From contig RCSZ01000014.1 in NCBI GenBank assembly GCA_014898425.1, positions 1,054,001 through 1,118,000 of the forward strand: DNA of 64,000 nt, written 5' to 3'. The position numbers and the translations under genes were made by a program. The notes under the pieces were generated by a model. The model saw only the letters and a program-made list of their open reading frames with translations. It was not told where the DNA came from and did not search any database. Source of the DNA: Botryotinia globosa. Taxonomy: Eukaryota; Ascomycota; Leotiomycetes; Helotiales; Sclerotiniaceae. Positions 61,649 to 64,000 of the stretch are shown here, in pieces (position 1 is the first letter of the stretch; each line of letters opens with the position of its first letter).

Positions 61649-62514
61649 GCACTCGTCTTTTTAAATACCCTTGGCGTCTTGTTAGTCTTATCATGGGAGA
61701 GGTTATGCTGTGTTGTGTCTCGAGAATACCCATATGAGCGTGAGATTGGCGTTCAATGCTGGGAGAGGCGAGATTTACAATTTGATCCTATGAATGGGCT
61801 GGCGTGGTCTGGGCAAGAATTGGTGGTTGTTAAGGCGTTCATGATTGATAGCTACGTTCGTTACTACTTGGCATACTCATATCACTTGGTGCACTTAGTT
61901 CGGAGCTACATGCACTTACATACTTATTTCATCTTTAATAGATTAGTACTTAGAAACTACTGTAGATAGAAAATGTAAATATCAAACTAAAATTCAAACC
62001 AGGCTCGCTAAAATTTAATGTGTTCCTTAACATGTCTATTGGCTCCCGTCAATCCTCTAACATGAATGATACATGCACCTCGGCCCTATATATATTACCC
62101 ACGAGAAGTCTATGACACTTAAACGTTTCTACTTTCCTAAATAGTCCGTCCAACTTCCTTCCCCACAATCCCAACTGAAATCTCAAATCATAAATTTCCT
62201 CGTGAATATTGCGCGTGTCATGAGCTTCCCCGGATTTTACCGAAACAAGACTAGTGTCATTCACCGGACCTCGGTCATTATCACATGCTAGTGTGGATGC
62301 GACCCTGCGACTCGTGAACAACCGTTACTGCTTGCGGACTTCATTTAAGTACCTTTAAGTTACTCCCGTACCTGAATTTGTTGAATGCAATTATATCATT
62401 TACCACTCAGCGAATCTGCAAATCTGTTTAAATTATCGATTGATACATATTACATCATATAGTTGAAATCCAAAACTAAAGCAAGACTACTCTATCATTA
62501 CAGCAATTACAATC
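61649..62514. other. Intergenic region
   Basis: 3' flank of the FacB-like gene and 5' flank of the SCP2 gene. Open frames at 61679-61969 (plus) and 62049-62321 (minus) have no recognisable domains. Confidence 0.5.
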
Positions 62515-62967
62515 ATGTCTCTCAAGAACGGTAAGCTCCTTCATTTCCGGACTTTGCCATTCCACATCATCGTTTTACTAACTCATCAACCCGCAGACGC
62601 ATTCCCCTCCTCCGCAGCCTTCGACGCCATCTCTTCCTCCCTCGAATCATCCCCCACCGACCGCGCCGACGCCATCAAACAAGGCAACGCGGTCTTCGCC
62701 TTCACTCTCAAGAACAAAGCGGGCGAAACAGCCGACTGGCACATCGATTTGAAAAAGGAGGGCAAAGTCGGAACAGGACTTGGAGAAAAACCAACAGTCA
62801 CATTGAGTCTGAGTGATGAGGATTTTGGAAAATTGGTCGCGGGAAAGGCGAATGCTCAGAGACTTTTTATGGGGGGAAAATTGAAGGTCAAGGGAGATGT
62901 GATGAAGGCGACGAAGATGGAACCGATTTTGAAGAAGGCGCAAGGAGGTGTGAAGGCGAAGTTGTAG
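62515..62967 (+). CDS. SCP2-domain sterol carrier protein
   Basis: Single-domain SCP2 protein that binds fatty acyl and sterol ligands, usually in the peroxisome. Two exons (62515-62530 and 62597-62967; 66-base intron) give 128 residues starting MSLKNDAFPSSAAFDAISSS. The SCP2 core is obvious: GNAVFAFTLKNKAGETADWH, IDLKKEGKVG, KPTVTLSLSDEDFGKLVAGK and RLFMGGKLKVKGDVMKATKM. It ends in AKL, which fits a type-1 peroxisomal targeting signal. Peroxisomal lipid use would match the metabolic programme of the neighbouring FacB-like activator, but co-regulation is only inference. Coding DNA is GC-richer than the flanks. Intact. Confidence 0.93.
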   Translation: MSLKNGKLLHFRTLPFHIIVLLTHQPADAFPSSAAFDAISSSLESSPTDRADAIKQGNAVFAFTLKNKAGETADWHIDLKKEGKVGTGLGEKPTVTLSLSDEDFGKLVAGKANAQRLFMGGKLKVKGDVMKATKMEPILKKAQGGVKAKL

Positions 62968-64000
62968 ATGGGTGGATCCAGACGTGGAAGGGGAATGGGA
63001 ATGAGAGTCCGGGTTTGCTGCGCTGTGTAATGGGGGGGTAGATGTTGAGTCGATAGATATGATGTTGAGTGATATTCTTTGGTATCTTTCGACCGGAGAA
63101 ACGAGAATTGGCTTGGATAGATTAGTTTTGGTTTTTGGTAGCAGGATAGAATGCGTGCGGATCTGCCGGGTGAGAAGACTTAGCTAGTGGAACCATATTT
63201 GTTTTGATATCTTCAAACAGGGAATGAGAGATGTGTTATCGTTTTTATTTTGTTATTCTACTATTGCATACGATTCTTCTGGATAACATTGAAATTCGAT
63301 GCGTTGAATTTTGCATAGTTTGCTTGTTTCACACATTTGCTTACTTCTAGAGAATCCAAGTCCATGAAATTATATCCTCTACCCAACTAAGTGCATCTCA
63401 ACTTCACTCGCTTGTTTACCTATCTACCTTGGATAAAAAGGGGGGCTGTCTCGTATGATTTGGCTTATGCATGCTCATTGTGCTCACTCCATTAGTTCCA
63501 ACGCAGCTGCAGGATTCATGCAGCGATGAAATTCTGGATAAAATCCAATTGAGTTATCCCATTCAACTTGATCGATGAGTTGCGACTCATGTTTCATAGC
63601 AGATATCCCTACTCTCTCCCGATCCCTATTCGATCAGACATGATCAAACCTCTGGTTTCTTACTTCTCTCAACCCCATTGTCTGAATTCATATCTCATTG
63701 TCGTCTCCAGATATCCCATATTGCGTACGTGTTTTTGCACCCTCAGATCCCCACATCGCAGCTTTTTGAGTCGCTGTAAAGTCGTCTGTTTGGGCGTCAG
63801 TTTCATATTAGGATTAGCACCTGTCAATGTATATCGGGATATGGAGATATTCTCACAAATTTCAAGTGCATGGGGTGTGAGTATTTCTGTTGTTTTGTTC
63901 TTTTCGGATACTTCCTCTCTCTGGCGTCTCGCTGGTTGAATGATGGAACTTTCACATGCATGCAACTTATTTTTCTTTTGGAAATGGCTATTCTCTGGAA
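62968..64000. other. Region to the right edge, no gene assigned
   Basis: 3' flank of the SCP2 gene. Overlapping open frames at 63568-63939 (plus) and 63669-63965 (minus, ~98 codons) could contain an exon of a gene lying mostly outside the window, but neither has a recognisable domain. Confidence 0.4.

Noticed and set aside
63568..63965. Overlapping open frames on both strands near the right edge
   Set aside because: Neither shows a family motif; splice borders are ambiguous; cannot decide without sequence beyond the window.
1..64000. CRISPR arrays, bacterial operons, tRNA and rRNA genes
   Set aside because: I looked for spaced direct repeats, Shine-Dalgarno-linked genes and tRNA/rRNA signatures on both strands and recognised none; the window is eukaryotic and intron-bearing.

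Overview
This window reads as the genome of a filamentous ascomycete. The genes have short GT-AG introns (44-134 bases, one of 177), CTAAC-type branch points, and typical fungal families: a GH72 cell-wall glucanosyltransferase, two Zn2Cys6 transcription factors (one FacB/Cat8-like), a GPI11/PIG-F protein and a Vps62-domain protein. Normal gene-bearing DNA alternates with very AT-rich blocks made of mutated transposons, as expected after repeat-induced point mutation (RIP). The protein families suggest a leotiomycete such as a Botrytis/Sclerotinia relative; that placement is an inference.

Layout. 1-934: a glycerophosphodiester phosphodiesterase gene running off the left edge. 2362-5881: a five-exon gene for an unrecognised protein of about 1107 residues with four zinc-finger-like motifs. 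7809-13007: two tandem, independently broken copies of an aminoglycoside-phosphotransferase-like (APH) gene on either side of a small hypothetical gene. 14086-15392: a Vps62-domain gene. 15767-16230: a 167-base tandem repeat. 16.4-30.6 kb: an AT-rich, gene-free block of miniature elements, inverted-repeat elements and RIP-damaged gypsy and copia retrotransposons. 30.9-32.1 kb: pyrimidine-rich simple repeats. 32633-34098: the GH72 gene. 37532-38442: a GAF-type methionine-sulfoxide reductase gene. 41278-42912: an AflR-like regulator. 43285-44085: an Arg-rich coiled-coil protein. 47460-47720: U2 snRNA. 48185-49061: translin. 49542-50357: GPI11. 52188-53796: a SET-domain methyltransferase. 54.4-57.6 kb: a second transposon block. 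58725-61648: the FacB/Cat8-like activator. 62515-62967: an SCP2 protein.

The standout is the U2 snRNA gene. Its first 17-18 nucleotides are separated from the rest by a 76-base intron with a consensus donor (GTAAGT), a consensus branch site (GCTAACA) and an AG acceptor. Joining the exons restores the conserved U2 stem-loop I / branch-recognition sequence. The spliceosome would therefore be needed to mature one of its own core RNAs.

The protein-coding genes look like independent housekeeping and regulatory loci. I see no operon-like or secondary-metabolite clustering; the AflR-like factor has no biosynthetic enzyme beside it. Exon boundaries were assigned by eye from splice motifs, reading phase and family conservation, not from transcripts.
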